NCBI GenBank assembly: GCA_934773085.1
Contig: CAKVMU010000062.1
Coordinates: 1 to 8,410, forward strand
Source of the DNA: an uncultured Candidatus Melainabacteria bacterium
GTDB taxonomy: Bacteria; Cyanobacteriota; Vampirovibrionia; Gastranaerophilales; Gastranaerophilaceae
Direction of reading: 5' to 3'
Length of the DNA: 8,410 nt
Numbering within the stretch: position 1 is the stretch's first letter; every line of letters starts with the position of its first letter. Below are positions 7,188-8,410 of the stretch, one piece after another. Both the position numbers and the translations under genes were made by a program. The notes under the pieces were generated by a model, which was not told the origin of the DNA, made no database searches, and saw only the letters and a program-made list of their open reading frames with translations.

Positions 7188-7225
7188 AAAAAAGGTTCTG
7201 GCTATATCTGGGTCAGAACCTTTTT
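7188..7225 (+). terminator. Intrinsic terminator of the gpsA-ricT-SIMPL operon
   Basis: AAAAAGGTTCTG (7189-7200) pairs perfectly with CAGAACCTTTTT (7214-7225), a 12-bp stem with a 13-nt loop that may close by one or two further pairs. The stem ends in a T run. It starts 18 bp after the SIMPL stop codon. The A/T flanks make it bidirectional in principle. Confidence 0.9.
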
Positions 7226-7352
7226 ATTACCTAACTGTCTAATAGCCGGTTATACAATAAAAAATCCCCGAGGTTACTAATAGATTCTCATGGGGATTTT
7301 AGGTTAAATAATATTGTAAATCTTTTTCATACTTCCAGCTATTCTTAATTCC
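7226..7352. other. Gene-free gap with a second hairpin (7261-7300)
   Basis: There is no open reading frame. AAAATCCCC (7261-7269) pairs with GGGGATTTT (7292-7300). GAG (7270-7272) also pairs with CTC (7287-7289), with a two-base bulge, so the stem reaches about 12 bp. Only four T follow in the stem itself, with no longer U tract, so it is a weaker terminator or another RNA structure. A poor -10-like TACAAT lies at 7253-7258. Confidence 0.6.
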
Positions 7353-7378
7353 AAGAGCCATTTTTGGCTCTTTTTTTT
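7353..7378 (+). terminator. Strong intrinsic terminator without an obvious upstream gene
   Basis: AAGAGCCA (7353-7360), loop TTTT, and TGGCTCTT (7365-7372) form a perfect 8-bp hairpin running directly into a T tract ending at 7378. This is a textbook rightward terminator. It lies 128 bp beyond the SIMPL operon terminator with no gene between, so it ends read-through or a short unannotated transcript. Confidence 0.85.
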
Positions 7379-7624
7379 ATTTTAAGATAATTTATTGGTT
7401 TGAGCAAGCATTTTTTTACAAAATTTAAAATTAGACATGTTGATAGGCATGTAATTAAGCAACTGGAGAGACTATTAGCGTGCCTCATCATCTTTATTAG
7501 TTGTTAAATTGTAAACTTTTGTAAACATGCTGTGCAAATGTGGCAATTCAAAAAAACAAAAACTTATACATGTCATAGGCACAAAATAAAAAACACGTAG
7601 ATTAACTTATAAAGGAGTAGAAAC
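7379..7624 (+). promoter_or_regulatory. Upstream region of the EF-hand gene with repeated short motifs
   Basis: About 245 bp without a supported ORF. ACATGTTGATAGGCA (7435-7449) recurs imperfectly as ACATGTCATAGGCA (7568-7581). TTGTTAAA (7501-7508) is followed by two exact TTGTAAAC copies (7509-7516 and 7519-7526) spaced 10 bp, i.e. on one helix face. ACATG/CATGT also forms a small inverted repeat at 7435-7451. AAAGGAG (7611-7617) is the ribosome site of the next gene. No promoter matches consensus well. This is either a long leader or control region, or debris of older insertions. Confidence 0.45.
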
Positions 7625-8053
7625 ATGAGCAAAGGGTTTTCACTAAACATAAATGGAACAAAGTTAAATGTACAAGAAGGTATGGAAATAAAATCCCAAC
7701 CTAAAGAAACTCAAAAAGTTCTGAGTATATTTGATACCAATCATAATGGAGTTCTTGATTCTCATGATGCGATTGGTGGCATTTCAGAAGCAAAGCTATA
7801 TCGTTCTGGTGTATTTAAAGTCACATCACAAGAAGTAAATTACAAAGTAAACAACGAAAATGGTAATTTAAAATATGAAGCTAATTGGAAGTTAGATGAA
7901 GACAATAGAATTGTCAACTATACAGAAGACAGCAACGGCGATGGAAAAATCGATGTTGTTAGAACAATAAGATATGATAGACATGGCAATGTTTTAGAAG
8001 AACACGAGTTCAGCGACGAAGATTATTATGGACAATGGACAAGTCAGGATTAA
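7625..8053 (+). CDS. Small EF-hand/calcium-binding-type protein of unknown function
   Basis: A 142-residue acidic protein without signal peptide or membrane segment. The N-terminus (1-20, SLNINGTKLNVQEGM) looks like a short beta hairpin. A near-canonical EF-hand loop follows, DTNHNGVLDSHD (37-48: D37, N39, N41, D45, D48), with Asp in place of the usual Glu at position 12. A second motif, DSNGDGKID (102-110), has the DxNxDGxxD pattern of dockerin and thrombospondin-type calcium loops but Arg at position 12. Around it, residues 80-130 alternate in strand-like pieces (LKYEANWKLDEDNR, RTIRYDRHGNVLEE), like beta repeats with a YDxxGN turn. ATG 7625 is well supported by AAAGGAG seven bases upstream. 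It stands alone between terminators and ends 80 bp before its own terminator. The role is unknown; calcium binding is inferred. N-terminal likeness to the lysozyme gene suggests a lineage-specific family. Confidence 0.8.
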   Translation: MSKGFSLNINGTKLNVQEGMEIKSQPKETQKVLSIFDTNHNGVLDSHDAIGGISEAKLYRSGVFKVTSQEVNYKVNNENGNLKYEANWKLDEDNRIVNYTEDSNGDGKIDVVRTIRYDRHGNVLEEHEFSDEDYYGQWTSQD

Positions 8054-8104
8054 ACAAAAATTGTAGAATGTGGAATATTTAAATAATTTAGAACTTCGAC
8101 ATTC

Positions 8105-8147
8105 AACGAATGAGGTACGCCAAAGGGCTACCTCTCTCGTTTTTTTT
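8105..8147 (+). terminator. Intrinsic terminator of the EF-hand gene
   Basis: GAGGTA (8112-8117) pairs with TACCTC (8129-8134). The inner GCC/GGC (8119-8121 with 8126-8128) closes an AAAG loop, with C8118 bulged. The outer ACGA/TCGT (8106-8109 with 8137-8140) extends the stem beyond a small internal loop. Eight T (8140-8147) follow. Confidence 0.88.
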
Positions 8148-8167
8148 ATTCATTTACGCAAATAATT

Positions 8168-8212
8168 CCTTCTCCCAGCGGGAGAAGGTGACACATAGTG
8201 TCGGATGAGGGG
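8168..8212. repeat. REP-like double-hairpin element
   Basis: CCTTCTCCC (8168-8176) pairs perfectly with GGGAGAAGG (8180-8188) around AGC. A second hairpin, GACAC (8190-8194)/GTGTC (8198-8202), follows around ATA, then GGATGAGGGG (8203-8212). The layout (C-rich/G-rich palindrome, small hairpin, GGATGAGG tail) resembles interspersed palindromic repeats that recur in intergenic DNA of many bacteria. Copy number here cannot be judged from one window. Confidence 0.65.
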
Positions 8213-8221
8213 ACTATCGAG

Positions 8222-8289
8222 CTCAAGAGTTTCTTTGCGTCACGTTTCTTTGATCTCAAAGAAATGTGACAAAATAAATCCCTCAAGAG
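8222..8289. repeat. 32-bp near-palindrome flanked by 8-bp direct repeats
   Basis: GTCACGTTTCTTTGA (8239-8253) and TCAAAGAAATGTGAC (8256-8270) are reverse complements except for one G/T pair, leaving only TC between them. CTCAAGAG flanks the block on both sides (8222-8229 and 8282-8289) and TTTCTTTG also occurs twice (8230-8237, 8245-8252). The arrangement suits a small non-autonomous element or interspersed repeat; there is no T tract, so it is not a terminator. Confidence 0.6.
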
Positions 8290-8315
8290 GTTGGTATGAA
8301 TAAAAACATATAATA

Positions 8316-8355
8316 AAAAAGACGAAAATTGAAATCCATCAATTCTCGTCTTTTT
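8316..8355 (-). terminator. Terminator behind the 5S rRNA gene (bidirectional)
   Basis: AAAAAGACGA-A-AATTGA (8316-8332) pairs with TCAATT-C-TCGTCTTTTT (8339-8355): 16 pairs with one mismatch, around a six-base loop. Read leftwards the stem ends in a T run. It lies about 10 bp past the 5S end, so it most likely terminates the leftward rRNA operon; it can also stop rightward transcription. Confidence 0.85.
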
Positions 8356-8365
8356 CCTAAATTAG

Positions 8366-8410
8366 ATGTTGGCAACGAGCTATCTTCCCAGGAAGTGGCC
8401 CTCCAAGTAT
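8366..8410 (-). rRNA. rrf: 5S rRNA, 3' end, cut by window edge
   Basis: The minus strand reads ATACTTGGAGGGCC, then CTTCCTGGGAAGATAG and CTCGTTGCCAACAT. This matches the 3' part of bacterial 5S rRNA: the helix IV/V region with its CTTCCTGGGAA hairpin, and the 3' strand of helix I with TTGCCA. The 3' end is placed near 8366 by the ACAT that would pair with the missing 5' ATGT; it could be off by a few bases. About 45 of roughly 117 bases are present. The rest of the rRNA operon should lie to the right, transcribed leftwards. Confidence 0.85.

Noticed and set aside
8168..8289. CRISPR-like repeat array
   Set aside because: The hairpin units differ from each other and are not regularly spaced copies; no spacers or cas genes are seen.

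Overview
The window is AT-rich bacterial DNA with compact, mostly housekeeping genes, good Shine-Dalgarno sequences and U-rich intrinsic terminators. The gene set is a farnesyl-diphosphate-synthase-type prenyltransferase, RsgA, lumazine synthase, MurQ, a LysM/GH24 lysozyme, GpsA, a RicT/PSP1 protein, a SIMPL protein, a small EF-hand protein and the end of a 5S rRNA. Together with the low GC and the signal-peptide-less LysM and EF-hand proteins, this suggests a gut-type, mostly uncultivated lineage such as the non-photosynthetic cyanobacterial relatives (Gastranaerophilales/Melainabacteria). That assignment is inference (about 50% sure); a low-GC Firmicutes-like lineage is not excluded.

Left part (1-2772): ispA (cut by the left edge) and rsgA form a leftward operon with a 17-bp overlap. 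Divergent from them, a strong sigma70-like promoter (TTAACA-17-TATAAT) drives ribH (lumazine synthase), with murQ (MurNAc-6-phosphate etherase) 54 bp downstream and no terminator between.

Middle (2765-7225): a leftward gene for a LysM plus GH24 (phage-type lysozyme) protein runs tail-to-tail into murQ with an 8-bp overlap. A cell-wall-cutting enzyme therefore sits beside a cell-wall-recycling enzyme. Divergent from it is a tight rightward operon gpsA-ricT-SIMPL (8-bp overlap, then a 15-bp gap), closed by a strong terminator at 7188-7225.

Right part (7171-8410): this is the least ordinary stretch. It holds three successive hairpins without a gene, then about 245 bp with repeated short motifs upstream of a small EF-hand protein. 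After that gene's terminator come a REP-like double hairpin and a 32-bp near-palindrome flanked by 8-bp direct repeats. Last are a bidirectional terminator and the 3' end of a leftward 5S rRNA gene, so the window ends at the tail of an rRNA operon.

I see no convincing new multi-gene system. The best leads are the GH24 enzyme with an enlarged catalytic loop and no export signal, the EF-hand protein with its structured upstream region, and the repeat cluster beside the rRNA operon.
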